In this document: piece after piece, positions 17,565 through 26,621 of the stretch
How positions within the stretch are numbered: the stretch's first letter is position 1
How the letters are laid out: the number at the start of each line of letters is the position of its first letter
Assembly: GCA_031263535.1 (NCBI GenBank)
Contig: JAISFO010000006.1
Span: 1-44,246 of the forward strand
Origin: Holosporales bacterium
Lineage (GTDB): Bacteria; Pseudomonadota; Alphaproteobacteria; UBA3830; JAIRWN01
Direction: 5' to 3'
Length of the DNA: 44,246 nucleotides
Made by a program: the position numbers and the translations under genes
The notes under the pieces: generated by a model
What the model saw: only the letters and a program-made list of their open reading frames with translations
Told to the model about the DNA's origin: nothing
The model's database searches: none

Positions 17565-18920
17565 CTACTCCTTTCTGGTTATTTGCAGCTCAGCGTTGGG
17601 AAAAATCTCTTTAACCGCTTGCACTATATCCGTTTTTTCTACAGCAGAAACTTCCTCTGCCGCCAGGATTCTATCTCGCTTAGGACCTGAAGGTAAAGAG
17701 GGGGCCTGCGCCGCATTTGCGGGCGAATCTATGGACGGGTCTTTTCTAATTAACTCTGTCTGGCTAGGCCCAGGCTGTTCGTCAAGCGAATTCACAATAT
17801 CTGCAAGCTCTGGCAGCTGCGCAAGGTAGCAAAGCCGCACCAAAATCATCTCGGCCGCGTACTCTGGCTGGGCAGCAAGCCTGATTTCCTCAAGCGCATG
17901 AAGGCATGCCTGCCAAGTCCGAGACAGACCCGCAATTGACATTTTGGGCAGAACGTGATTTTCAAGGTCAATCTTTAACTCGTTTTGTGCAAAATCCTCA
18001 TCCAATGGCGCGACTGAAGTTTTTTTGCACATCAACCAGTGCACAATTTCAAGCATGCGGTTAATAAGCTCAGACGGAAGGCCCCCGCCTTTAGAGTATT
18101 CCCTGAACTTGCCTATGCTGGCCTTTGCATCGCCCAGCAAGCAAGATTTGATAACCTCATAAACAACCAAATAATCGCCATGTCCCAACAGCCTCTTGAC
18201 CGCATCAATCGAAATTTTGTTACAGAGATTAATGGCTTGCTCTAGTATAGATATAGAATCGCGTACCGAATTTCCTGAAGCTCGCGCGATTACGTTCAAA
18301 GCCTCAATATCCGCAGCAATACCCTCTAAGTTCAATATATTGGCAAGGTGTTGAGCTAGCAGATTAATGGGTACTGGCCTGCATTCGAACTTTAGGCACC
18401 TGGATAAAACCGTCTCTGGCACTCTATAGAGCTCGGTTGTAGCGAACAGAAATTTAACATGAGCCGGCGGTTCCTCAAGCGTTTTAAGCAAAGCGTTAAA
18501 CGCGCTTTTGGACAGCATGTGGACTTCGTCGATGATGTACACTTTGTAACTACATTCAACTGGCTTGTATTTGCACGATTCAATCAGCTCGCGAACGTCG
18601 TCGACACTTGTGTGGCTAGCGGCATCTATCTCTATCACGTCCATGTGACGCTCTGCCAAGATGTCCTGGCATATCTTGCACGTGCAACACGGCTCGGCAC
18701 TGTTTTCTGGGCGATTTTGGCAATTAAGCGCCTTTGCCAGTATTCTGGCAGTTGAGGTTTTGCCAGTGCCGCGTATACCAGTGAACAAAATCGCTCCGCT
18801 CAAGCGATTTTTCATTATGGCGTTGGTCAAAATCCGCACCAAGACGTCCTGTCCGACTAAGTCGCTGAACTTCTGCGGCCTGTACTTAAGGAATAACGGA
18901 ATATATGCCGACATCATCAT
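17565..18920 (-). CDS. dnaX: DNA polymerase III clamp-loader subunit (tau/gamma)
   Basis: ATPase of the clamp loader. The 451 residues hold an AAA+ module: FTGIRGTGKTSTARI (Walker A), a zinc knuckle formed by cysteines around CQNRP...CCTCKIC, VYIIDEVHMLSKSAFNALLKTLEEPP (Walker B), LFATTE (sensor 1) and the SRC motif. A collar domain follows. A short Pro/Ser-rich linker (about 385-415) leads to a tail VQAVKEIFPNAELQI, like the end of alphaproteobacterial DnaX. It is shorter than E. coli tau (643), and I saw no slippery A-rich site for making gamma. The ATG triplet start (MMMSAY) leaves the exact first codon open. SRP RNA lies just upstream. Confidence 0.95.
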   Translation of the reverse strand: MMMSAYIPLFLKYRPQKFSDLVGQDVLVRILTNAIMKNRLSGAILFTGIRGTGKTSTARILAKALNCQNRPENSAEPCCTCKICQDILAERHMDVIEIDAASHTSVDDVRELIESCKYKPVECSYKVYIIDEVHMLSKSAFNALLKTLEEPPAHVKFLFATTELYRVPETVLSRCLKFECRPVPINLLAQHLANILNLEGIAADIEALNVIARASGNSVRDSISILEQAINLCNKISIDAVKRLLGHGDYLVVYEVIKSCLLGDAKASIGKFREYSKGGGLPSELINRMLEIVHWLMCKKTSVAPLDEDFAQNELKIDLENHVLPKMSIAGLSRTWQACLHALEEIRLAAQPEYAAEMILVRLCYLAQLPELADIVNSLDEQPGPSQTELIRKDPSIDSPANAAQAPSLPSGPKRDRILAAEEVSAVEKTDIVQAVKEIFPNAELQITRKE

Positions 18921-18944
18921 GTATTAATCATTTAAATAAGGCAA

Positions 18945-19031
18945 GGAACGTTACCGACCCAAGTATAACTGCTACGGCTGCTTCCTTCCAGACCTGACCG
19001 GGTTTACAATTCTCTCGTCCAATAACGCTCC
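18945..19031 (-). ncRNA. ffs: signal recognition particle RNA, 4.5S type
   Basis: The minus strand carries the diagnostic SRP apical hairpin GGTCAGGTCTGGAAGGAAGC, ending in AGCC. The termini GGAGCGTTA and TAACGTTCC pair over 9 bp with one G-T, which sets the ends at 19031 and 18945. This RNA binds Ffh and targets nascent membrane proteins. The ffs-dnaX-ybaB order is common in alphaproteobacteria. Mature ends may differ by a few bases. Confidence 0.95.
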
Positions 19032-19038
19032 ACGATCA

Positions 19039-19068
19039 AGGATACACTCACGTTGCTAGAATTAGCAA
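19039..19068 (-). promoter_or_regulatory. promoter of the SRP RNA, overlapping a hairpin
   Basis: TTGCTA (19068-19063) and TATCCT (19044-19039) are 18 bases apart on the minus strand, and the -10 ends 7 bases before the RNA's 5' end. The -35 box is also one arm of a perfect 7-bp inverted repeat (GTTGCTA/TAGCAAC, 19052-19069) just past the accD stop. Confidence 0.5.
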
Positions 19069-19079
19069 CCAGCAAAACC

Positions 19080-19925
19080 CTAACTATAGGGAATAACACT
19101 AAGTATTCTTGACAGCGCGCTTTTAAGTTGCTTGCGCTCAACGACCATGTCGACCATACCGTGATCGCGCAGGTATTCTGCTGTCTGAAAGCCGTTTGGA
19201 AGTTTTTGCTTGATAGTTTCTTCTATGACCCTTGGGCCAGTGAAGCATATGGTTGCGCCTGGCTCGGCGATATGGACATCGCCCAGCATAGCCAAAGAAG
19301 CAGACACACCACCAGTTGTAGGATCGGTCATAATAACGATATAAGGAAGTCTGTGCTTTTTTACCATATTTATTGCGGCGACAGTGCGCGGCATTTGTAT
19401 AAGAGAAATGATCCCCTCTTGCATTCTGGCGCCGCCTGAAGAAGTTACCACAACAAAAGCCCGCTTTTCATTTACCGCGACGGTAGCGGCATTAACAAAA
19501 TCCGACCCCACGCCGCCGCCCATCGATCCCCCAATAAATTGGAAGTTGAATATACATACGCACGCTGGAGCGCCGGCTATAGTTCCCGTAACTGACAACA
19601 GCGCATCAGACATAGACGTTTTCGCCCTAGCCTCCTTAAGCCTGTCGACATATTTCTTGCTGTCTCGAAACTTGATGGGGTCTTCTTTGACTGGAACTGA
19701 GGGTAAAACTTTGTACCCCTCGTCCATAAGCAAGCTCGCCCAATCCTTTACTTCGATCGACATGTGGCAGCCACAGTGCGGGCAGATATAAAGGTTCTTC
19801 ACAAGCTCTTTGTGGAACAGCAGCTGCTCACAGGACTTGCACTTGTCCCACATATTATCTGGGACTTCAGAGCGTCCTACCAGGGTTCTGATCTTAGGCC
19901 TGACGAAATTAGTTAGCCAGTTCAA
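19080..19925 (-). CDS. accD: acetyl-CoA carboxylase carboxyltransferase subunit beta
   Basis: With AccA it transfers carboxyl from biotin to acetyl-CoA, the first step of fatty acid synthesis. The 281-residue protein has an N-terminal four-cysteine zinc ribbon (Cys29, Cys32, Cys48, Cys51) and the crotonase-like carboxyltransferase fold with FQFIGGSMGGGVG, VTSSGGARMQEG, TDPTTGGVSASLAMLGD and GPRVIEETI. Length and motifs are complete. Cytoplasmic. It lies 26 bases after ihfB on the same strand and is probably co-transcribed with it. Confidence 0.97.
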   Translation of the reverse strand: MNWLTNFVRPKIRTLVGRSEVPDNMWDKCKSCEQLLFHKELVKNLYICPHCGCHMSIEVKDWASLLMDEGYKVLPSVPVKEDPIKFRDSKKYVDRLKEARAKTSMSDALLSVTGTIAGAPACVCIFNFQFIGGSMGGGVGSDFVNAATVAVNEKRAFVVVTSSGGARMQEGIISLIQMPRTVAAINMVKKHRLPYIVIMTDPTTGGVSASLAMLGDVHIAEPGATICFTGPRVIEETIKQKLPNGFQTAEYLRDHGMVDMVVERKQLKSALSRILSVIPYS

Positions 19926-19951
19926 CTTGCGACTCCTTACAGAAGCGCTTG

Positions 19952-20236
19952 TTATTTTTTAGAGTTAACATATTGCGCCAACAGCTTGCCGGCCTTAAAG
20001 AACGGCATATTCTTGGCGGGGATATTAACCGATGCGCCTGTACGAGGATTTCGGCCAATGCGGGCTTTACGTTTACGGATTGAAAAGGTCCCAAAACCCC
20101 GCAATTCTGCCTTATGGCCGCTTAGCAAGGCGGACTTTATGTTGTCAAACACCATATGCACAACTTTGTGAGCATCAAGGCGACCCATATATTTGTGGGT
20201 TTCGTTGAATTTTTTAATTAGCTCCGACATCATCAT
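19952..20236 (-). CDS. ihfB: integration host factor subunit beta
   Basis: A 94-residue DNA-bending protein of the HU/IHF family. MSELIKKFNE fits the IHF-beta N-terminus; AELRGFGTFSIRKRKARIGRNPRTG is the arm leading to the proline that intercalates in DNA, followed by IPAKNMPFFKAGK, which is closer to IHF-beta than to HU. The start is one of three ATGs in a row behind a TGAGGAA ribosome site. It has a near-consensus promoter at 20290-20318. Confidence 0.92.
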   Translation of the reverse strand: MMMSELIKKFNETHKYMGRLDAHKVVHMVFDNIKSALLSGHKAELRGFGTFSIRKRKARIGRNPRTGASVNIPAKNMPFFKAGKLLAQYVNSKK

Positions 20237-20289
20237 GGCAGTTCCTCACAGATTCAACATACGATTTCCGTGCTTTACGGAGTTCTGCT

Positions 20290-20318
20290 AGAATAAGAGC
20301 AAGTATTAATTGTGTCAA
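20290..20318 (-). promoter_or_regulatory. near-consensus sigma70 promoter for ihfB
   Basis: TTGACA (20318-20313) and TATTCT (20295-20290) are 17 bases apart on the minus strand, about 55 bases before ihfB. The -35 box overlaps the earliest possible start of the divergent methyltransferase gene (TTG 20310). Confidence 0.7.
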
Positions 20319-21032
20319 GTTTTACGCTTGCAGGGTGAGAAAACGATTAACGACGCGCTAGAAGCTTTTTTTAGAACCGAGTACGGTCAGTCGATGACCC
20401 AGGAAACCTCAGGCTTTTTGGCAGAGCGACTGGAGCGCCTTATGCCCCCGGTTTGCCTTGGGCTTGGGTATTTGCCGCCTTATGCTGACGGCCACAAAGA
20501 GGCGTTTAAGAATACTTTCTGGCTGGTTAACCGAGCTTTAAGAGCTTCGCCATGGCCTGAGGATGAAGAAAGCGCAAGGGCTTTAGTCGCAGATGAGTAT
20601 CTGCTGCCATTTGAAAATGAGTCGGTGGATACAGTTTTAGTGCTGCATAGTTTAGAATTTACGCCGCATTATATCGACAGCACCTTACGCGAAATATGGC
20701 GAGTACTTAAGGCAGGCGGTCGTATTTTTATTGTAACCGCACGTAAATTTGGCTTATTACCGTTTGTAGCTGGTGATTTGTTTACCTGGAGCAAATTATG
20801 GCCAGAATTTTTGCTTAACAGGAAGCTTGCCAACGCAGGATTTGAACGTATCACCTCAACCAAAATAGCTGATTTTTCAAATAAGCCAAATGAGGCTGCT
20901 TTGTTCAGATTATGGGGCAAGTGTTATAAAAACGTTCTTGTGCTGGAAGCGCAGAAAGTCGTGGCTTCGCCAATTGGGCTGGCTCAAACGCCTTTGAATG
21001 GCAGGCTTGGACCGGTTGGAACTTTTAATTAG
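20310..21032 (+). CDS. SAM-dependent methyltransferase, class I
   Basis: Predicted small-molecule or unknown-substrate methyltransferase of a type frequent in alphaproteobacteria. The first SAM-binding strand is CLGLGYLPPY; an acidic residue follows in the next strand region; LPFENESVDTVLVLHSLEF is the typical post-motif segment (usually D-V-V-L...H-L-E); LREIWRVLKAGGRIFIV is motif III. No specific substrate can be named. Length is 240 residues from TTG 20310. The start is doubtful because this TTG lies inside the ihfB promoter; TTG 20328, or ATT 20346 behind GGTGA with 7-base spacing, would match homologue lengths. It leads a run with dapF, uvrD, murG and murC. Confidence 0.8.
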   Translation: MCQVLRLQGEKTINDALEAFFRTEYGQSMTQETSGFLAERLERLMPPVCLGLGYLPPYADGHKEAFKNTFWLVNRALRASPWPEDEESARALVADEYLLPFENESVDTVLVLHSLEFTPHYIDSTLREIWRVLKAGGRIFIVTARKFGLLPFVAGDLFTWSKLWPEFLLNRKLANAGFERITSTKIADFSNKPNEAALFRLWGKCYKNVLVLEAQKVVASPIGLAQTPLNGRLGPVGTFN

Positions 21033-21039
21033 GCCTTGT

Positions 21040-21876
21040 ATGTTGTTAAAATTCCATAAAGCTCATGGGTTAGGAAACGACTTTGTTATAATCGATAAGG
21101 CGGACCTAAAAGACTTTAAACTAACGACCGACATTCTAACAAAAATTGCCAACCGTCACGAAGGGATTGGCTGCGATCAAGTTATCTTGTTTTCAAGTAA
21201 TGACCTTAATCCAGAATCAGCCGACGTCTGGTTTTTTAACCAAGATGGGACTGAGGCCGAAACTTGCGGTAATGGCCTTAGGTGTCTGGCTGCTTCGTTG
21301 CATCAGAGTACTGGAAGGAGGGAGTTTGTTATAACAACCAACGTTGACAAGAATGTTATAAAAATCTGTAACGTCTGTGTTCGACAAGACGATAAGATAA
21401 CGGTAGATATGGGCGCATCATCTTTTGATGGAGTAAAAATACCACTACAAAACGGATTAGATCCAATGAACGTTATTATAAAGGAATATGATTTGTGCGG
21501 GACGGCGGTAAATATAGGCAATCCGCATATTGTCTTTTTTTTAGATGATCCAGATGGTATGGATTTATCAAAAATTGGCCCTAAGATAGAGCGTCACCCT
21601 TATTTTCCAAGGCGAGTAAACGTAAGCTTCGCAAAATTGAATTCGAGTAGTAGGATTCATATGAGGGTATGGGAAAGGGGAGCCGGTATTACAAAAGCCT
21701 GTGGCAGCGCTGCTTGCGCGGTAGCCGCGGTTGCTCGTAAAAAGGAAATGACTCAAGGTCGAGTCACTGTTACACAGCCTGGTGGAATCATAGAAGTGGA
21801 TATAGATGAAAATTCCGGGAGCATAAGCCAAACAGCGGATGCAGAAATAGTATTTTCCGGACAGATGCAAATATAG
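21040..21876 (+). CDS. dapF: diaminopimelate epimerase
   Basis: Interconverts LL- and meso-diaminopimelate for peptidoglycan and lysine. From ATG 21040 the protein has 278 residues. FHKAHGLGNDFVIID opens it; the two catalytic cysteines are Cys76 in CGNGLRC and Cys221 in ACGSAAC, the two halves of the duplicated fold; GNPHIVFF and VWERGAG are also conserved. I rejected an upstream in-frame extension (to 20998), which overlaps the previous gene and has no homologue match. Its stop is followed directly by the uvrD ATG, so translation is probably coupled. Confidence 0.96.
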   Translation: MLLKFHKAHGLGNDFVIIDKADLKDFKLTTDILTKIANRHEGIGCDQVILFSSNDLNPESADVWFFNQDGTEAETCGNGLRCLAASLHQSTGRREFVITTNVDKNVIKICNVCVRQDDKITVDMGASSFDGVKIPLQNGLDPMNVIIKEYDLCGTAVNIGNPHIVFFLDDPDGMDLSKIGPKIERHPYFPRRVNVSFAKLNSSSRIHMRVWERGAGITKACGSAACAVAAVARKKEMTQGRVTVTQPGGIIEVDIDENSGSISQTADAEIVFSGQMQI

Positions 21877-24009
21877 ATGCAATCAGCCAGCCAAGAAATA
21901 ATTGATCAACTTAATCCGCAACAGCGCGAGGCGGTCATCCAAATGGACAAGCCTTTGCTTATCCTGGCAGGTGCTGGCACCGGTAAGACGCGCGTTCTAA
22001 CCAGTAAAATTTCTTACGTAATTACCGAACAGTATGCCGGTCCACAAGAAATTCTCGCCGTAACCTTCAGCAATCGCGCAGCCGGCGAGATGAAGCACCG
22101 CATTCCTTTTCAGCTTGGATGGATAGGTACATTTCACGCCAACTGCGCGAAAATACTGCGTCGACACAGTGATTTGCTGGGTATAAAAAGCGACTTTGTA
22201 ATCCTTAATCAGGACGATCAGCTCAAGCTCGTCAAGCAGATCCTACAAGACGAAAACATGTCCGATAAAAAAGATGCGCCGGCCGAAATCTTGGCCATCA
22301 TAAGCAGGTGGAAAGATGCAGGGCTTGAAAGCAGCGGCGTGATGCCTTCAAAGCGAGAGGTTGAGCGCCAAGCCCTTAAAGTATATGAAATTTACCAAGA
22401 GCGTCTTCGTTCCTATGACGCGGTGGACTTTGGCGACCTAATACTCTATACGCTTAGGCTTTTTAGAAATAACCAAGACGTGCTTCAGGCTTACAGAGAC
22501 AGGTTTAAGTATATATTTGTGGATGAGTATCAAGACACCAATGTGGCCCAGTACCTGTGGCTTAGAACGCTAAGCCCAAATGGCAGGGGGCTTTGTTGCG
22601 TGGGGGATGATGATCAGTCAATATACAGTTGGCGAGGTGCTGAGGTCGGCAATATTTTGCGCTTCTCGCAAGATTTTCCAGATGCCGTGGTAATAAGGCT
22701 TGAGCAAAATTACAGGTCTACCAAACATATACTGGAGGCTGCTAGTGGTTTGATTGCTCATAACCGCCAAAGACTTGGCAAAAAGCTTTGGTGCGCTGAT
22801 GAAAATCAGGAGGAGAAACTTAACATACATGGCCTGTACAGCAGCAGAGACGAATCATTGTGGGTCGCGCAGAATATATTGCAAATTAACAAGCAGCTTA
22901 ATATATCGCTGAGCGATATTGCCGTTCTGATTCGTGCTGGGTTTCAAGCGCGCGAATTGGAAGAGAAGTTCACCGCTTGGGGAATCCCGTATCGCGTTAT
23001 CGGTGGCCCCAGGTTTTATGAGCGTCAAGAAATCCGTGACGTAATTGCATATCTTCGCCTTGTATGTCACCCAGACGACAGTATGGCTCTGGAACGAATC
23101 ATTAACGTCCCAAGGCGCGGGATAGGACAATCAACCGTCAATCAGCTGCATTCTTTGGCGCTTGAGTCAGGTATTTCTTGTTTTCAGGCAATCAGCCAAT
23201 TATCCTCAAGCCAAGACGTAAGGCCATCTACGCGTAAGGCTTTAGATGAGTTTGTCAGCGATATAAATCGTTGGCGAGTGGATATGAGCGGCCTGCCGCC
23301 TTTTAAATTGGCCGAGAAAATAGTATCAGAATCTGGATACAAGGCCGCTTTGCAACAGTCTAAGTTGCCAGATTCAAAATCTAGGCTTGAGAACGTGAAG
23401 GAGCTGATCCAGTCACTTGAGCATTTTCAGACATTACAAGAATTCCTTGAGCACGTAGGCTTAGTTTCAGAAAACAGCCAACAAACCGAAAGCGAAGATA
23501 TGGTCACCCTGATGACTTTGCACAGTGCCAAAGGGCAAGAGTTTGATACCGTTTACCTATGTGGTTGGGAGGAAGGCTTGTTCCCCAATCCTATATCGGT
23601 TCAAGAGGGTAATTTAGAGGAAGAGCGCCGGCTGGCCTATGTGGGCATTACGCGGGCAAAGAGGCGTGCATTTATAACTTTCTCTTCGCAAAGACTTGTC
23701 TATAATCAATGGCAATCCACTGTTCCATCCAGGTTTATAAGCGAGATACCTAAAGAGAACGTGGTCGCTAGCCAAAGTTATAGAAAACAAGGTAATGTGT
23801 CGTGTTTTTTCTCAAAAAATGCTGTCGGCAGGCAGAGCGGTGAAGAGTCTCAGGTGTTTAAAGTTCGTTTACCTAGCATAGGCGCTCATGTTTCGCATAA
23901 TCAGTATGGCAATGGGGTCGTTATTGACACGACTACATCCTCTGTAGAAGTGGACTTTGACGATTTCGGCCGAAAGAAGATTATTCCCGAATTTTTGCGC
24001 ATTAATTAA
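21877..24009 (+). CDS. uvrD: UvrD/PcrA-type DNA helicase
   Basis: Superfamily 1A 3'-5' helicase for excision repair, mismatch repair and clearing of replication obstacles. All motifs are present in 710 residues: NPQQREAV (Q motif), LAGAGTGKTRVL (I), FSNRAAGEM (Ia), VDEYQDTN (II), GDDDQSIYSWRGA (III), EQNYRST (IV), VTLMTLHSAKGQEFD (V) and RRLAYVGITRAKRR (VI). The C-terminal tail has the SVEVDFDDFGRKKI region of PcrA/UvrD. ATG follows the dapF stop with no gap. Confidence 0.95.
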   Translation: MQSASQEIIDQLNPQQREAVIQMDKPLLILAGAGTGKTRVLTSKISYVITEQYAGPQEILAVTFSNRAAGEMKHRIPFQLGWIGTFHANCAKILRRHSDLLGIKSDFVILNQDDQLKLVKQILQDENMSDKKDAPAEILAIISRWKDAGLESSGVMPSKREVERQALKVYEIYQERLRSYDAVDFGDLILYTLRLFRNNQDVLQAYRDRFKYIFVDEYQDTNVAQYLWLRTLSPNGRGLCCVGDDDQSIYSWRGAEVGNILRFSQDFPDAVVIRLEQNYRSTKHILEAASGLIAHNRQRLGKKLWCADENQEEKLNIHGLYSSRDESLWVAQNILQINKQLNISLSDIAVLIRAGFQARELEEKFTAWGIPYRVIGGPRFYERQEIRDVIAYLRLVCHPDDSMALERIINVPRRGIGQSTVNQLHSLALESGISCFQAISQLSSSQDVRPSTRKALDEFVSDINRWRVDMSGLPPFKLAEKIVSESGYKAALQQSKLPDSKSRLENVKELIQSLEHFQTLQEFLEHVGLVSENSQQTESEDMVTLMTLHSAKGQEFDTVYLCGWEEGLFPNPISVQEGNLEEERRLAYVGITRAKRRAFITFSSQRLVYNQWQSTVPSRFISEIPKENVVASQSYRKQGNVSCFFSKNAVGRQSGEESQVFKVRLPSIGAHVSHNQYGNGVVIDTTTSSVEVDFDDFGRKKIIPEFLRIN

Positions 24010-24026
24010 ATCATGGAGCAAAGGCT

Positions 24027-25106
24027 ATGAGTGATAAAGTTATTGCTATTGTTGCAGGAGGAACCGGCGGGCATGTTTTTCCGGCCGTATCTGTATTTCA
24101 AGAACTAAAAGCCAGAAAGCAGAAAGTTCTGTTTATCACAGATCAGCGTGCAGAGCGGTTTTGTGCGGATATTTCCAATGACGACTTGATTGTTATGAAG
24201 ACCATCAGGGTTCCTAAACAGCTTGATCAGATTGCCAAAAACTTTTCCAAGCTTTTGAAAAACATCAAGATCGTCAAACAAATGTTGGCTTTAGAAAACA
24301 TCGCCTTGTTTGTGGGATTTGGCGGTTTATTTAGCTTGGTTCCGCTTATTTACAGTTATCTAAAAAAAGTTCCTTTTATAATACATGAACAAAATGCCGT
24401 AATGGGGGTTAGCAATCGATTGCTTAGCAGGTTGGCTCATCAGGTTTTTTTGTCTTATCCCAATACTAAATATGCCACGAAGAATGCATCGGTATTGGGG
24501 CTTCCTATAAGAAAAGCTTTTTTAGATTTGGTCGATAATCAAAGCCCAAAGCAAGAGCCAAAAGATAAGTTCGAAATATGTGTCATAGGTGGAAGCCAGG
24601 GCGCCAAGATATTTGCCGAAGAAATGCCCCAATCCCTTGACGCCTTACCACAAGCCTTAAAGGAAAAAATCAATCTGATTCAGCAGGCCAGAGCCGAAGA
24701 TGTGCAAGACTTGGAAGAGAGGGTTAAAAAAGCGGGGATTGAGGCTGAGGTTAGGCCGTTTATTATGGACTCTGCTTATGTGCTGTCGAATACTGACCTT
24801 GTGATATGCAGGGCGGGTGCGTCGACAATCGCTGAGGTTGCGACTTTAGGCAGACCAGCAATAATTATCCCTTTCGCTCAAGCCAAAGATAATCATCAGG
24901 TAGCAAACGCTAAAGCCTATGTCCAAAATGGTTGTGGCTGGCTTTTAACCGAAGAACAGTTTCGCAAGGGCGAGCTTACTAAGCTGGTGGAATACCTTAT
25001 GGAGCATCCACAGGAATTATCTAAAGCATCAGATAACATGAAGAAAAATCGCAAGCTTGACGCGACTTGCTTAATAAGCGATAAAATCTGTCAAGATTTT
25101 CTTTGA
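24027..25106 (+). CDS. murG: UDP-GlcNAc:undecaprenyl-pyrophosphoryl-MurNAc-pentapeptide GlcNAc transferase
   Basis: Adds GlcNAc to lipid I to make lipid II on the inner face of the membrane. The 359-residue GT28 protein has the N-terminal GGTGGHVFPA loop, the membrane-side segment around FVGFGGLFS, HEQNAVMGVSNRLLS, the donor-side GGSQGAKIF, and the ICRAGASTIAEVA motif followed by IPFAQAKDNHQVANA. An AAAGG ribosome site precedes the ATG. It is followed by murC. Confidence 0.97.
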   Translation: MSDKVIAIVAGGTGGHVFPAVSVFQELKARKQKVLFITDQRAERFCADISNDDLIVMKTIRVPKQLDQIAKNFSKLLKNIKIVKQMLALENIALFVGFGGLFSLVPLIYSYLKKVPFIIHEQNAVMGVSNRLLSRLAHQVFLSYPNTKYATKNASVLGLPIRKAFLDLVDNQSPKQEPKDKFEICVIGGSQGAKIFAEEMPQSLDALPQALKEKINLIQQARAEDVQDLEERVKKAGIEAEVRPFIMDSAYVLSNTDLVICRAGASTIAEVATLGRPAIIIPFAQAKDNHQVANAKAYVQNGCGWLLTEEQFRKGELTKLVEYLMEHPQELSKASDNMKKNRKLDATCLISDKICQDFL

Positions 25107-25140
25107 TCAATACACAATGAATCAGATGAAGGACTTTGCC

Positions 25141-26535
25141 ATGACCTTAAAGCCGATTCACTTTGTCGGAATCGGCGGCATTGGGATGAGCGGCATAGCA
25201 GAAGCCCTGCATAACCTTGGATATAAGGTCAAGGGCAGCGATATAGCCAAAAATAATAACACAGAGCGGCTGTCTAAGCTGGGGGTGTCTATTGAATATG
25301 CGCATTGCGCCAGCAACGTGCATCAATGCGGGGTTATTGTAGTATCTTCGGCGGTACAATCAGAAAACGTTGAAATAAAAGAGGCTCGACGCTTGAAAAT
25401 ACCAATTATCAAGCGAGCCGAAATGCTGGCTGAGCTTATGAAATTCAAACATTCGATCGCCATAGCCGGGGCCCACGGCAAAACAACCACTACGTCAATG
25501 GTTGGCGCAGTGCTTGAGAAAGCTATGTTTGATCCAACCATAATTAATGGCGGGATAATTAATTCCTATGGGACAAATGCAAAGATTGGTCAGGGGCGCT
25601 GGGTTGTGGCCGAGGCGGATGAATCGGACGGTACATTCTCAAAATTACCTGTCACGATTGTGGCCATTACTAACTTAGACAAAGAGCATATCGATCACTT
25701 TTGCTGTATGGAAAATATTCGTCAAGCGTTTATTAACTTTGCATCCAATGTTCCTTTTTATGGCATAGCGATAATATGCGCAGATGACCCGGAAGCTTCA
25801 GAAATCGCCAAAAGCATACATGACAAAAGAGTGATAACTTATGGCCTGTCGCCTCAGGCCGACATCCGCGCAGTTAATGTATCAATCTCGGAAGAAGGAT
25901 CTGATTTTGAGGTCACTTTATCCGATTTCGCCCGAAAAACCTTTCCCGAAGCGCAGACTTTTGAAGGGCAAAAGGTACATATACCATTGGTTGGGCGACA
26001 TAATGTTCAAAATTCGCTGGTTGCGCTGGCGGTTGCTCTTGAGCTTGGCATACCAATTGCAACCGCTGTTGAGGCCTTGTCTACATTTTCTGGTGTTAAA
26101 CGACGTTTTACCCTAGCAGGAACCTTTAACGGTGCAAAAATTATCGATGATTATGGCCATCATCCAAATGAGATTAAGGCGGTACTGACTGCTGCTAAGG
26201 AAATTTGTCGTGGTAGTGTGTACGCGGTAATTCAGCCCCATCGCTATACCAGACTTAGCAGCCTGTGGGACGGCTTTAAGCAAGTACTACTCTTGGCAGA
26301 TAAAACTTTCGTTGCGCCGGTATATTCAGCCGGAGAGGCCGAGATTAGCGGCATAGATAGCGGAAATCTTATAAAATCAGCTGGTACAGGCGAATTAGTT
26401 GCTGATATTGATGACTTAGCCGGTAAAATAGCCAGAAAATTGAAAAATAACGATATATTGATCTTTCTTGGGGCCGGTTCGATCACCCGCTGGGCCAGCT
26501 GTGCCTGCGAAGCGTTTGCCAAGCATATTCGTTAG
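25141..26535 (+). CDS. murC: UDP-N-acetylmuramate--L-alanine ligase
   Basis: Adds the first L-alanine of the peptidoglycan stem, using ATP. From ATG 25141 the protein has 464 residues. HFVGIGGIGMSGIAE is the UDP-sugar domain, AGAHGKTTTTSMVG the ATP loop, EADESDGTF and ITNLDKEHIDHF the central domain, and IDDYGHHPNEIKAVL the C-terminal domain. GAAGGA with 7-base spacing supports 25141; an ATG eight codons earlier (25117) lacks such a site. murB, ddl and ftsQ do not follow, so the usual cluster is split. Confidence 0.96.
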   Translation: MTLKPIHFVGIGGIGMSGIAEALHNLGYKVKGSDIAKNNNTERLSKLGVSIEYAHCASNVHQCGVIVVSSAVQSENVEIKEARRLKIPIIKRAEMLAELMKFKHSIAIAGAHGKTTTTSMVGAVLEKAMFDPTIINGGIINSYGTNAKIGQGRWVVAEADESDGTFSKLPVTIVAITNLDKEHIDHFCCMENIRQAFINFASNVPFYGIAIICADDPEASEIAKSIHDKRVITYGLSPQADIRAVNVSISEEGSDFEVTLSDFARKTFPEAQTFEGQKVHIPLVGRHNVQNSLVALAVALELGIPIATAVEALSTFSGVKRRFTLAGTFNGAKIIDDYGHHPNEIKAVLTAAKEICRGSVYAVIQPHRYTRLSSLWDGFKQVLLLADKTFVAPVYSAGEAEISGIDSGNLIKSAGTGELVADIDDLAGKIARKLKNNDILIFLGAGSITRWASCACEAFAKHIR

Positions 26536-26621
26536 TCGATTTGAATATATTAAAAAAAATATTTAGGTGGTTTACACATTCAATAGTATTTTGTTAAGCT
26601 TTACTTGAAGATTATTAACTG

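Noticed and set aside
17565-18920. dnaX programmed frameshift producing gamma and tau
   Set aside because: No A-AAA-AAG slippery site; the protein already has the typical C-terminal end and is simply short.
26570-26600. Promoter for the SSS symporter (TTTACA with TTAAGC at 17 bases)
   Set aside because: The -10 match is weak, so I did not list it although some promoter is likely there.
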